64,000 bases of DNA from Hungatella_A sp034142505 (GCA_034142505.1 JAWZDV010000024.1:1-64000), one strand, 5' to 3'. Positions 16,321 to 25,189 are shown, numbered from the stretch's first letter. Numbers and translations: made by a program. Notes: generated by a model from the sequence alone, not told the origin.

Positions 16321-16788
16321 CTAATCACAAATAGCATCCAGATATCCACTCACGTTTTCATATTTTGTACCAGAATACACCTTCCCCGAAAAAGACAAAC
16401 GATATGTTCCTGTCGAACTTACAGACGGAGACACTTCATAAATTAAATCCTTACCCTCTCCCCCAATATTGCTCCAAGTCTTAACCGTGCTATATGTACC
16501 AGAAGTATTTTTCTTTTGTAATTTTAATGTTCCAGTAATCTTAGTTGCACTACTCTTCCCTTCCACGATAACACGCCCCAACGCCTTATAACCGGTAAAA
16601 TCTAATTCAACGCTCACAGAGTTCGTATATTGAAATCGTGGTTGAATTGTATTTTTTTCAAGTTCCGAAGCAAGCAAACCAGCAGGGCATACTCGATCTT
16701 CTCCCGCATAGGCAGATATCGGTAAACAAAAGTTAGCAGTTAAAGCACCGACCAATAAGATTGTTTTTAATTTTTTGTTGTTTTTCAT
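16321..16788 (-). CDS. Secreted hypothetical protein
   Basis: 155 residues; start behind AAAGGGA. A clear signal peptide (Lys-rich start, hydrophobic core, likely cleavage after AYA near residue 28) is followed by about 125 residues rich in Ser, Thr, Gly and Lys, with alternating beta-strand character. Family not recognised. It lies downstream of the sigma/anti-sigma genes on the same strand and shares a TTGTAGTAAA word with the region upstream of the sigma gene, so it may be a target of that sigma factor. Confidence 0.6.
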   Translation of the reverse strand: MKNNKKLKTILLVGALTANFCLPISAYAGEDRVCPAGLLASELEKNTIQPRFQYTNSVSVELDFTGYKALGRVIVEGKSSATKITGTLKLQKKNTSGTYSTVKTWSNIGGEGKDLIYEVSPSVSSTGTYRLSFSGKVYSGTKYENVSGYLDAICD

Positions 16789-16859
16789 AATAAATCCCTT
16801 TCTTTATTCGTTTTATACTACACCATAATTAACACCAGCTTTTCGCTATTTACTACAAC

Positions 16860-17540
16860 TTATTTTAAATTTTCCCCAATATTTATTAATTCTTCCTCCG
16901 ACAGATAGCCGGTAATTTCTACACTACCACTTTCACAATTCCAAAGCAACCGATTAACTTCTCCATCAATACTGATAAATAATTTTGCATCAAAACCGTT
17001 GATCGTCACGTCAGTGACCTCATAATTTTCATTATCAATTTGGAGTAAAAACGCTTGATTGTTATTCGCTCTTATCACTATTTGATTCTTTCCATTACTA
17101 AAACACTTGAAGATATATCCCGCTCTGGACTCATCGGACATCTCCTCGTATCCCGCTGGCAAATAACCTGGAATTCCTATAATTTCTCCGTCGCCTCCTT
17201 TATCGTAATATCTAAATTCTATAAAGCGGTCATAAATACTCACGATTACATCATAACAAGCTGCCCTTACTTCATCATTTTGTAAAAGTATTCCAAATGT
17301 TATTCCCAATATTATTGCTATACATGCAGCTGTTTTTTTGACAGTAACTAATATTTTCTCTAACTGTTGTATCCTATAATATTTATTTAGTCTTTTTTGG
17401 ATTCGGTCATCGCATTCTGGAGATATCTTAATTTTGAGAATCTCATCCAGTGGATAATATGCGATTTCCTTCAAACTATTTTCAATAACAGCCGCTTTTA
17501 GTAATGCCTCAAATACTTCATCCTGTACAATACTAGACAT
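16860..17540 (-). CDS. DUF4367 membrane protein, probable anti-sigma factor
   Basis: 226 residues, starting inside the last codons of the sigma gene (8-bp overlap, GGGGGAAAG site). Residues 1-70 are a cytoplasmic domain suited to bind the sigma factor. One transmembrane segment lies near 70-88 (AACIAIILGITFGILL). The outer domain matches DUF4367 (GYLPAGYEEMSDES near 128-141). Gene order and topology are those of an ECF sigma/anti-sigma pair. There is no zinc-binding HxxxCxxC motif, so release is probably not redox-driven. Confidence 0.75.
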   Translation of the reverse strand: MSSIVQDEVFEALLKAAVIENSLKEIAYYPLDEILKIKISPECDDRIQKRLNKYYRIQQLEKILVTVKKTAACIAIILGITFGILLQNDEVRAACYDVIVSIYDRFIEFRYYDKGGDGEIIGIPGYLPAGYEEMSDESRAGYIFKCFSNGKNQIVIRANNNQAFLLQIDNENYEVTDVTINGFDAKLFISIDGEVNRLLWNCESGSVEITGYLSEEELINIGENLK

Positions 17541-18072
17541 AGTATCTTTCCCCCAATTTTTGCCTAAGCATTAGCTTTGCCCGATATATTCTCATTTGAA
17601 CATTCTTTTTACTGATCTTTAGAAATTCTGCTATTTGATCATCATTAAAATCATTGATATATTTTAATTCGAAAACAGTTTTATATTTATCATCAAGTTG
17701 ACCGATTTCTTTTAAAAGATCTCTATATACTTCTTTACTTATCATTACATCCAATGGTAACTCACTTGCTGAAGATTGTTCTATAAATTCATCAAATGAT
17801 TCTTCTTTTTTTCGATTTTGATTTCTTATATAATTTTTGCAATAGTTTCGTGTAATGGTAATTATATAATTTCGTGTTCTTTTTTCGTCTGTTAAATCAA
17901 TGTGATGAAGATTTTTAGCAACAATAATTGCAATTTCTTGAAGAATATCTTCCTGTAAATATTTATCCTGTATAAATAATCCAATTGTATAATACATATA
18001 TTTTTTATAATTTTCATAAATATCCACAAACTTATTACAATCTTTTTCTGTATCAAATACTAATACCAGCAT
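17533..18072 (-). CDS. ECF-type RNA polymerase sigma factor
   Basis: 179 residues. ATG at 18072 lies behind AAAAGGAGG; the ATG at 18102 has no such site. Region 2 spans about 15-85 (EDILQEIAIIVAKNL, RNYIITITRNYCKNYIR) and region 4 about 115-170 (VFELKYINDFNDDQIAEFLK, VQMRIYRAKLMLRQKL). It directs core polymerase to its own promoter class and is held by the overlapping anti-sigma gene. AT-rich codon use sets it apart from the neighbouring sugar genes. Confidence 0.85.
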   Translation of the reverse strand: MLVLVFDTEKDCNKFVDIYENYKKYMYYTIGLFIQDKYLQEDILQEIAIIVAKNLHHIDLTDEKRTRNYIITITRNYCKNYIRNQNRKKEESFDEFIEQSSASELPLDVMISKEVYRDLLKEIGQLDDKYKTVFELKYINDFNDDQIAEFLKISKKNVQMRIYRAKLMLRQKLGERYYV

Positions 18073-18247
18073 CAGATCCTCCTTTTCGTGAAAAAGCGAC
18101 ATTCTACATTTATCATATCATTAATTGAATTAATATGCCACTTGTGTCTATATTTCTACGTTTTTTTTATTTTTTGTAGTAAAACAAGACATTTGTGTTT
18201 TTATATCTATAAGTAATAACTCAATCTTATATAGTGGAGGAATCCCA

Positions 18248-18655
18248 ATGACATCCCAATCTACCAAAGAACTTTTAAAATCGCTTCCTGTACTAAAGGG
18301 AAAATATAAAATAATAGCTGCTTACTATCAAATAACTTCTGCCGGTGAAAATATGGTCACAGACGAGATGATTCAAACTTCTTTATTAATTGAAATTATT
18401 GAGACATGTTTAACTATACTTACTGAAGAAGAAAAGTTTGTAATTGAGTCGCATCTTATAAAACACCTGACCTGGATGCAAATCGAATTATTATTTGTTA
18501 AAATCTGGGGACCAGAAAACATGCGATCTGAACGTACCTTAAAAAGAATGCAACAAAATGCACTCTCTAAGATTACAAAATTTATAAATGAATATGAATT
18601 AGAAAATTATATTGCTAAAACCAAATTTAAACATAATAACTATGAATGCAAATAA
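18248..18655 (+). CDS. Small sigma-region-4/ArpU-like DNA-binding protein
   Basis: 135 residues; GGAGG site eight bases before ATG 18248. Residues 58-112 read as a helix-turn-helix of the sigma-region-4 type (LTEEEKFVIESHLIKHLTW, then RSERTLKRMQQNALSKI). This pattern is seen in phage ArpU-like regulators and short sigma-like proteins. There is no region 2, so it is not a full sigma factor. It is divergent from the ECF sigma gene and may regulate the same island. Function unproven. Confidence 0.5.
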   Translation: MTSQSTKELLKSLPVLKGKYKIIAAYYQITSAGENMVTDEMIQTSLLIEIIETCLTILTEEEKFVIESHLIKHLTWMQIELLFVKIWGPENMRSERTLKRMQQNALSKITKFINEYELENYIAKTKFKHNNYECK

Positions 18656-18749
18656 TCATTCACTGACCAGGCAAGTGCCTGGCAATTATGGTTTACGGGT
18701 GATCTTGCATTCTCCCGGCAGGACAGGTATAATAAAAACAAACGATAAA

Positions 18750-19448
18750 ATGACCTATTATCTGTCCCCATGTGAATCGCAAATCGGACAGAAGGATATT
18801 TCATTAGTTCAGAACTTTGAGGACCGGGAGCGTTATGCAGATTTAATTAATGGTTTTTTTGATGGAGAACAGATTGTCTCCGAGCAGAATGTCTTGGAGG
18901 AGGCCGCTGGCTATGATAAGCAAATGCGGCAGATCCGGCGCCGCCACCGCATCAAACGGGATCTGCGTGGAGACGAATTTTTAAGCGGTTTTTTCCCGGC
19001 ACGATAAGATTCATCCCATCGTCACGATCTGTATTTATTATGGAAAAGCCGGTTTTATCCAGCACTCCGGCGATGCAGAGGCAGAACGACAGTTTACTTT
19101 TGAAAACGAACATTCAAGGCATTAGACGAAGAGGCATTCGATGTCATCGTGTCCGTCACCGGCTCCAAGGAACTGGAAGAGAGAAAAGATGCCTATTATG
19201 AGGAAGGGGGAAAAGTTAATATGTGTGAGGCAATTCGCGGAATGATTGAAGAGGGACGGCTTGAAGGTGTAGAATTAGGGCGGCTTGAAGGCCTGGAACA
19301 GGGAAGACTTGAGGGAATCGAATCCCTGATTAAAGTGTGTAATGATTTTGGAATTTCAAAAGAGGAAACCGCCTCTAAAATTGTGGTCCATTTTTCATTA
19401 CCTCTTGAAACGGCAAAGACTTATACCGATCAGTATTGGCAATCCTGA
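18750..19448 (+). pseudogene. Broken Rpn-family recombination-promoting nuclease
   Basis: The reading frame from about 18750 gives RYADLINGFFDGEQIVSE, the start of a Rpn/PD-(D/E)XK nuclease, but stops at 19007. The next frame carries on with HPIVTICIYYGKAGF (from about 19012). A third piece ends with SVTGSKELEERKDAYYEEGG and the Leu/Glu/Gly repeat tail (GRLEGLEQGRLEG) to 19448. At least two frameshifts or small deletions are needed to join them, so the gene is dead. Rpn genes are mobile and abundant in Lachnospiraceae, and this one marks the edge of the AT-rich island. Confidence 0.7.
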
Positions 19449-19459
19449 CAAAATACAGC

Positions 19460-19500
19460 AGCCCCTATACAAGACCTCACAATCGTCCTGTATAGGGGCT
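19460..19500. terminator. Bidirectional terminator hairpin
   Basis: Perfect 12-bp stem AGCCCCTATACA / TGTATAGGGGCT. It lies between the broken Rpn gene and the convergent CBM9-like operon, and only weak T-tracts follow on both sides. Confidence 0.7.
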
Positions 19501-19521
19501 TCAAAGTTTCCTATCATGCTT

Positions 19522-20139
19522 TTATAACGCGTCCACCAGCTTTAATCTTCCAAAAAACTCCGGCCGGTGAAAATCAGGCGCTTCGCTCTCCACCCTGCTC
19601 CACATGCCATAATGCGGGAACTCCGTCATTTCTCCGCATTTATAAAAATTCGCTTGTAACTCGCGGAAATACTCTTCGTTTGGCGGCAGCTCAAACAGTT
19701 CCCCTAACAACTCAAAGGATATCATATAGCGTACCAGCCACAGACCTTCCTTTTCGCGGATCTGGGTAGATAACGCCAGTCGCGGCTTACACGTTTCTTC
19801 CAGCCTGATCCTTCCGGTTTTCCCGCCTCCAAACCCCATAACAATGGTACCTTTCGGATTTACCTCCAGATTGATATACCGATGCTCTGCTTCCACCGGC
19901 CCGAAGAAGAACTCCATACAGCTATCATGCCATACATCCTTTCCGTCCGTTTCCGCCTCCTGTCTCAGCCTTGTCTCATAGGACACTGCCTCGACGGCCA
20001 AACCGCTGTGATTCCAGCATAAGCGGAACATCGTCTCTGGCATATAATCATTTTTCCTCCAGCCAAATTCCTTGATGTCCGCCTCCGCGCACACCTTAAA
20101 ATCCAATTCCTCGCAATAAGGCACACGTATTTCTTTCAT
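19522..20139 (-). CDS. Cytoplasmic CBM9-like carbohydrate-binding protein
   Basis: 205 residues; start behind AAAGGGA, 32 bp after the binding-protein gene. It resembles the family-9 carbohydrate-binding-like beta-sandwich found in many single-domain proteins (WHDSCMEFFFGP, YINLEVNPKGT). There is no signal peptide, so it would act in the cytoplasm, unlike CBM9 modules of secreted xylanases. It is the last gene of the second importer operon. Its role there is unknown; a sugar-binding or small catalytic function is possible. Confidence 0.7.
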   Translation of the reverse strand: MKEIRVPYCEELDFKVCAEADIKEFGWRKNDYMPETMFRLCWNHSGLAVEAVSYETRLRQEAETDGKDVWHDSCMEFFFGPVEAEHRYINLEVNPKGTIVMGFGGGKTGRIRLEETCKPRLALSTQIREKEGLWLVRYMISFELLGELFELPPNEEYFRELQANFYKCGEMTEFPHYGMWSRVESEAPDFHRPEFFGRLKLVDAL

Positions 20140-20171
20140 TCCGAATAATCCCTTTCTTCCCGGACACCCCG

Positions 20172-21350
20172 TCAGTCTGCCGTTGCATTCCGGATAAAAT
20201 CTTTATAGAAGACCTCGTCGGCTTTCAGTGCGGTGGCATCCTCCAGCCCATTGTTTCCCATATGAGAAGCGCGGATCTGATTGAGGTAAGTAAATCCTTG
20301 TCCACTATCCTCTCCAAAATACTCCTTTAAGTCTGCCTTGCTCAGCCAGTAAGCGGCTTCCGGGTCATAGTCTTCCGGAGATAATTGGTCAAACGGAACT
20401 GCCAGTTCAATACAATGATCCCAATTGTCCTTGTTGGAACGGTAATCCATGGCCTCCACCAATGCATTGACGAATGCCTGTACAAGCTCCGGATTTTTCT
20501 CACAGAATTCTTTATTGACCGCCCAGGTACTGGGAGTCACCGTATCAGACAGATGGGTAAACGTGGTTGCCGCAATCACATAATTGTCTGTATCCCGTTG
20601 AATCGCCATCTTCGTATTCCCGTAGGTAATGCAGCAGTCAATACTCTTATCCTGCATCACAGCCGTGATATTGGCATTGGTCGTGTTGAGAATCGGAATC
20701 TCCTTGTCAGCTGCTCCCTTTAGAGGATAGGCTCCCTCAATATCCTCATACCAGATCTTGTCTTCATCTGCCTTGTCCTTGTTAATCGCATTTACGAGAC
20801 TCTTCAAAAATGTTCCCGGTGTAGTGGTAAGATCACAGGCCAATGTCATCCCCGGCAGCTTCTCTCCCAGAGAATCTAACGGTTCATACTCCTCAATACC
20901 GAGTCCCTTCCGAACAATAAGTCTATCATCATTTGTCAAATTGTCAATAGTCAGAATTGCAATCTTTGGGTCTTTTTCAAAATAATGCCAAGCCATCCCA
21001 TTTCCAAGGAAACCGATATCCATCTCCCCTGCCGATAATGCCGAAAATACGTTGGGACCGGTAGTGACCGTCATCTTAATATCAAAATTGTACTTTTCAT
21101 TCAGTTTCAGCTCATTGAGCAGAAAACCGGCAGAAAATGCGGAGCCTCCCTGATGAATCCCATAATGTACTGTCCCCAGCGATGCAGCCGCGGTTGTCTC
21201 TGCGGCGGTTGTTTCTGCTGCCACAGTCTCAGCCACAGCCGCGCTGGTTTCTGCCGCGGTACCGGACGCCGAGTCCGTTTTCGCACACCCGGATAATATG
21301 ACTGGAATGGAAAGCAGCGATGCCAGAATCATAATTCTCGTCTTCTTCAT
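20172..21350 (-). CDS. NMT1-type ABC solute-binding lipoprotein (second importer)
   Basis: 392 residues. A signal peptide ends in lipobox LSGC (Cys22), followed by an Ala/Thr/Glu-rich linker. The binding domain contains SALSAGEMDIGFLGNG and CCITYGNTKMA. It is clearly a paralogue of the 9.5-kb binding protein but diverged and longer, so the ligand may differ. It follows the ATPase gene after a 114-bp gap that holds a terminator-like hairpin and a second small hairpin, which may set its level relative to the membrane parts. Confidence 0.85.
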   Translation of the reverse strand: MKKTRIMILASLLSIPVILSGCAKTDSASGTAAETSAAVAETVAAETTAAETTAAASLGTVHYGIHQGGSAFSAGFLLNELKLNEKYNFDIKMTVTTGPNVFSALSAGEMDIGFLGNGMAWHYFEKDPKIAILTIDNLTNDDRLIVRKGLGIEEYEPLDSLGEKLPGMTLACDLTTTPGTFLKSLVNAINKDKADEDKIWYEDIEGAYPLKGAADKEIPILNTTNANITAVMQDKSIDCCITYGNTKMAIQRDTDNYVIAATTFTHLSDTVTPSTWAVNKEFCEKNPELVQAFVNALVEAMDYRSNKDNWDHCIELAVPFDQLSPEDYDPEAAYWLSKADLKEYFGEDSGQGFTYLNQIRASHMGNNGLEDATALKADEVFYKDFIRNATAD

Positions 21351-21430
21351 CTTCTCTATCTCCTCTTCTACTATTTTTTATTGCTATGAGCACTTAACGG
21401 CTGTATTTTAGCCGATTACGTGCGATGCAT

Positions 21431-21462
21431 AAAAAATTGTTAGTGACCGTATTTGGGTCACT
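21431..21462 (-). terminator. Terminator-like hairpin inside the second importer operon
   Basis: On the minus strand the stem AGTGACC / GGTCACT is followed by AACAATTTTTT. It lies just after the ATPase stop and before the binding-protein gene, so it is probably an attenuator or processing/stability element rather than the operon end. Confidence 0.55.
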
Positions 21463-21464
21463 TA

Positions 21465-22316
21465 CTATTTTTTAATCTCCAGATACTCCCTGTACACCTG
21501 CTCCCAAACCTGATTTTTGTAGTGGATGAATTCATCTTCCATCTTCGTGGCCTGGGTACGGGGATAGGGCAGATTCACATCTATGATTGTTTTGATCCGG
21601 CCTGGGCGGGCGCTCATAATTACCACTTTCGTCGCCAGCAGAACCGCCTCCTCCACATCATGGGTAATAAACAGACAGGTTTTCCGTTCCTGTGCCCAGG
21701 TTCTAAGCAAATCCTCCTGCAGCTGCGCCCGGGTCTGGGCATCCAATGCACCAAACGGTTCATCCATCAAAAGCACATCCGCATTTGTCACATAGCTGCG
21801 GGCAAGCGCCACGCGCTGCTTCATCCCGCCGGAGAGTCTGGACGGATAGGCATTTTCAAATCCCTGCAGATCAACCATTTTGATATAATGGTCTACGAGT
21901 TTTTCTTTCTCCTCCCGCGTATACTTTCCTGTTTTTTTCACTTTCCTGATGGCTCCCGTATGTGGGTCCTTCTTCTCTTCCTCCACCTCGTGGGTCAGAA
22001 ATTTCATCGCGAATTCAATATTCTTCTTCACCGTCATCCATGGAAACAGCGCATATTGTTGAAAAACCACAGCCCGGTCCGGTCCTGGTCCGATCACCGG
22101 CTGTCCGTGAATTGTCACGCTGCCGGAATCATAAAATTCCAGACCTGCCACAATATTAAGCAGTGTGGTTTTTCCACACCCTGACGGGCCAACCACGCAT
22201 ACAAATTCATTCTCATAGACCGTTAAATTTACGTTATTCAAGGCGTGGACGTCATTTCCTTTTTCTACTTTGTAGATTTTCTGGAGGTCCTTTACTTCAA
22301 AAACTGGTTTTGCCAT
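21465..22316 (-). CDS. SsuB/TauB-type ABC transporter ATPase (second importer)
   Basis: 283 residues. Walker A GPSGCGKTT, Q-loop FQQYALFPW, signature LSGGMKQR, Walker B VLLMDEPFGALD and switch His FITHDVEEA are intact. It differs from its 10.6-kb paralogue by an insertion of about 25 charged residues (Lys/Glu/Arg-rich, around 100-130) in the helical domain that faces the permease. It pairs with the permease 18 bp upstream. Confidence 0.92.
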   Translation of the reverse strand: MAKPVFEVKDLQKIYKVEKGNDVHALNNVNLTVYENEFVCVVGPSGCGKTTLLNIVAGLEFYDSGSVTIHGQPVIGPGPDRAVVFQQYALFPWMTVKKNIEFAMKFLTHEVEEEKKDPHTGAIRKVKKTGKYTREEKEKLVDHYIKMVDLQGFENAYPSRLSGGMKQRVALARSYVTNADVLLMDEPFGALDAQTRAQLQEDLLRTWAQERKTCLFITHDVEEAVLLATKVVIMSARPGRIKTIIDVNLPYPRTQATKMEDEFIHYKNQVWEQVYREYLEIKK

Positions 22317-22334
22317 GTTATCCTCCCCTCTGGT

Positions 22335-23168
22335 CTATTTCCACTTTGTAAGCTGCTTTTCAATAAACAGGAGCAGCTGGTCGAAGATAAAACCCAGAAT
22401 TCCAATCGTGATAATCCCCATCATAACAATATCAATTCTGGCCGCCCCGCTGGCAATCTGAATCCGAGCGCCAAGCCCAATTGTTGCTCCCGTCATCTCC
22501 GCCGCAATCAAGGTTGTGAAAGAACCGGCCAGTGCCGCTCTTGCCGCGACAAGAATATAAGGAAATGCTGCCGGCAGCGTCACATACAAAAAGAGATCGC
22601 CGTCATTGGCTCCAAAGGTATAAGCCGCTTTAATTAAGGTCTTGTCAATCTCCTTGATCCCCTGATAAATCGTAATCGAGCTGGAAAGGAAGGTAGCAAT
22701 AAAGATAATGGCAATTTTCGATTTTTCTCCCACACCGAATGCCACTACCATAATGGGAATCGTCGCAATAGGCGGAATCGTTCTAAAAAACTGCAGCCAA
22801 GGTTCCGTTACACTGCGAAAGCCCCGGTACCATCCCATCAAAAATCCCATAGGAACCGCGCACAGCATCCCCAGTGCATAACCAGTCAGTACACGTTTCA
22901 GCGATGCCCAGATATCCGCAAAGAAATAACCGTCGTGAATCCTCTGTAATGTCACTGCCCATACTGCATGTGGCGTAGAAAGAAACAGTGCTGGTTTGTC
23001 AAACAAGGTTATGAAATACCAGATCACCGGGCCAAAGATAATGCCCACGATCAAAAGAACCCGGTACTTCTTCGCTTTGGAATCACTGAAATCCTTAAGC
23101 TTGCGCATTCTAATCTTCGGTTGTTTTTCTTCTGTGTCAGGAATCGTATCATGTATGTTTTTATCCAT
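22335..23168 (-). CDS. SsuC/TauC-type ABC transporter permease (second importer)
   Basis: 277 residues. It has a basic N-terminus and then about six membrane segments. The coupling region IKEIDKTLIKAAYTFGAN matches the paralogue at 11.4 kb. The order dehydrogenase-SIS-permease-ATPase-binding protein-CBM9 reads as one operon. Confidence 0.9.
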   Translation of the reverse strand: MDKNIHDTIPDTEEKQPKIRMRKLKDFSDSKAKKYRVLLIVGIIFGPVIWYFITLFDKPALFLSTPHAVWAVTLQRIHDGYFFADIWASLKRVLTGYALGMLCAVPMGFLMGWYRGFRSVTEPWLQFFRTIPPIATIPIMVVAFGVGEKSKIAIIFIATFLSSSITIYQGIKEIDKTLIKAAYTFGANDGDLFLYVTLPAAFPYILVAARAALAGSFTTLIAAEMTGATIGLGARIQIASGAARIDIVMMGIITIGILGFIFDQLLLFIEKQLTKWK

Positions 23169-23196
23169 AGAGTAACACCTTTCCCGCGTGTTCTTT

Positions 23197-23931
23197 TTAG
23201 GCGAACGGCACGATTTTTCTATATTTTTCTATTATGGGACGGTTATGCTCATCTCCACCCGGCACATTGGCGCTGATTAACACCTCCGGCTGCACTCCTT
23301 CCGCCAGCATCAATTCCACGGCACGGCACTGAACGGCCTGGACGATTGCCGCGCCAACCACAGTGGAGATCGGGCCAAACGTAAAGCCGCCAAAATCAAT
23401 AGACGCATCCCCAACTGCTCCATGAGTATCTAGGGAAATATCACAAGCCTCATGCACAAGCAGTCCCGATGGATGGGTACTTCCCACCATCACTGCCTGA
23501 TCCACACAGGAAATCCCCATGGAGGTAACTCCCAGCTCCTTACAGAGCAGGCAAGCATCGATTGAGGTAGCATTTTTACCGCCGTAACAGAATATAAACA
23601 TGCAGTCGCCTTCTTTTAACGGATATTTTTTAAAGATTTCCGCCGTCACGCCAACCTCCCGCTCCAGGAAGCGGTCCTCCGGTTTTTTCACCGTATGGCA
23701 CATCAGACGTTCATCCAAAATGGGATAGCAGGCTCCAAAACCGCCCGCTCTCATAAACGGTTCCATACACAGCATGGTAGAATGTCCTGTGCCAAAGGTA
23801 TAGAGCATGCCTCCATGACACATGGTATTCTTGACAGCCTGTGCAGCCTTTTCGATATTTTCCGCCTCCTCCGTCATCACTTTTTGAAGCAGACTGCCTG
23901 CATAATTCATATATTCTTCCGCTTTATTCAT
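23197..23931 (-). CDS. SIS-domain sugar-phosphate protein (UPF0309-like)
   Basis: 244 residues. ATG at 23931 lies behind AAGGAGG and overlaps the end of the dehydrogenase gene by 8 bp. Motifs are YTFGTGHST and FMRAGGFG, typical of the UPF0309 SIS group, plus CFIFCYGGKNATS-like phosphate-loop residues. SIS domains isomerise or bind aldose/ketose amino-sugar phosphates. The function of this subgroup is not settled. With the NagB-like protein in the same predicted regulon, an amino-sugar or ether/modified-sugar route is plausible. Confidence 0.75.
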   Translation of the reverse strand: MNKAEEYMNYAGSLLQKVMTEEAENIEKAAQAVKNTMCHGGMLYTFGTGHSTMLCMEPFMRAGGFGACYPILDERLMCHTVKKPEDRFLEREVGVTAEIFKKYPLKEGDCMFIFCYGGKNATSIDACLLCKELGVTSMGISCVDQAVMVGSTHPSGLLVHEACDISLDTHGAVGDASIDFGGFTFGPISTVVGAAIVQAVQCRAVELMLAEGVQPEVLISANVPGGDEHNRPIIEKYRKIVPFA

Positions 23932-25018
23932 AGTTGAAATCCTCCTTCTCAATCTGTTTACAAGTTCTATCCGCAGCCGAACGTACCGCGGCATCTAATA
24001 CCCGATCCACATAATATCCGTCTGAAAAGCTGGCCCCCCTTGCCGGCCTCCCCTCGATTCCATCCAAAAAATCCATCATTTCCCAATGAAACCAATCCTC
24101 AAATGGAATCTCCCGGGGCAGTGGGATCTCCTGCTGTCTCCCGCTATATGGACCACCTATCTCTTTTTCCCAGAACCAAAGCGTTGGTTCCTCACCAAAA
24201 GTGGCACGCGCCATCCCACCTTCGCCTGCAATATGCATCCTCAGTGCATCCAGTCCCACACGGCTGACAAAAAAGCTGCCCATTCCACCTGGCCCATCAC
24301 AACTCAGTGCCGTGCTGTCATCTGTCTCTACCGTTTCAGGTCCCTCTCTGCCCTCCCGTTCGGTAACAAAAATATGATTTTGACAAGAAACTTCCGAAAA
24401 AGTCTCTCCAGTTACAAAATGAGCCAGATCGATCAAATGACTGCCAAAATCCCCCAATGCTCCCGCGCCGGACAAATCACGATACATACGCCAATCCATT
24501 CCAATTCCCGGATCTGCCAGCCGCATCCCCCCCAGGCTTGCCTGTACGGTATATACACGTCCGATCTGATTCCGTACCAGGCTTCGCAACTGCTCCGCGG
24601 CCTGAGTGAATCGGTAAGTATAGCCTACGGTACAGTATCCTTCTGACTGCCGTGCCGCGGTCATGAGCCTTGCCGCCTGCTTCGGACACATCGTCATCGG
24701 CTTTTCCAGCAATACATGTTTTCCTGCTGCCAGGGCAGCCATGGCATACTCAAAATGAGTGCTGTTTGGAGTACAGACCACTACCGCGTCACAGGACTCC
24801 AACAGCAAGTCCAAGGTGCCACAAACTACCGCATCCAGAGAAAATTTGTTTTTCCACCGCTCAGCTGTGGCTATGTTTCGGTTGTAAACGGCGCTGACGC
24901 AAGCCCTCCTGTCGTGCAGAATTCCCCGGGTATGCCAGTCCGCCACCGATACATTGATCCCTGTACCAATCAGGCCAACGCGAATCTTTGAATCACCATG
25001 CCGGTTAATATGAATCAC
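23924..25018 (-). CDS. Gfo/Idh/MocA-family NAD(P)-dependent dehydrogenase
   Basis: 364 residues if read from GTG 25018, which has AGGAGG directly upstream; ATG 25042 lacks a site, so the start is uncertain. The N-terminal Rossmann motif is VGLIGTG, the EKPMTM segment holds the catalytic-region Lys, and the C-terminal domain has DFGSHLIDLAHF with the active-site His. The family oxidises or reduces sugar hydroxyls, often at C3 of glycosides or inositols. It is the first gene of the second importer operon, driven by a good promoter with an operator upstream. Confidence 0.85.
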   Translation of the reverse strand: MIHINRHGDSKIRVGLIGTGINVSVADWHTRGILHDRRACVSAVYNRNIATAERWKNKFSLDAVVCGTLDLLLESCDAVVVCTPNSTHFEYAMAALAAGKHVLLEKPMTMCPKQAARLMTAARQSEGYCTVGYTYRFTQAAEQLRSLVRNQIGRVYTVQASLGGMRLADPGIGMDWRMYRDLSGAGALGDFGSHLIDLAHFVTGETFSEVSCQNHIFVTEREGREGPETVETDDSTALSCDGPGGMGSFFVSRVGLDALRMHIAGEGGMARATFGEEPTLWFWEKEIGGPYSGRQQEIPLPREIPFEDWFHWEMMDFLDGIEGRPARGASFSDGYYVDRVLDAAVRSAADRTCKQIEKEDFNYE

Positions 25019-25148
25019 GCTCCTCCTCTCATACCATATCATTGTGCATTTTCACATGTTCCCATATCCAGATACATAAGACCCTTTTTATTTGTACACT
25101 TCGACTATTTTTTTAAAATTCTGTCTTATGCATTTGTGCTATATGCTT

Positions 25149-25177
25149 ATTATATTATCCAATTGCGGGTAATGCAA
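25149..25177 (-). promoter_or_regulatory. Sigma-A promoter of the second importer operon
   Basis: On the minus strand TTGCAT (25177-25172), 17-bp spacer, TATAAT (25154-25149). Operator site 4 lies 35 bp upstream of the -10 and 12 bp upstream of the -35. Confidence 0.75.
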
Positions 25178-25189
25178 GTTGCTTTTACC

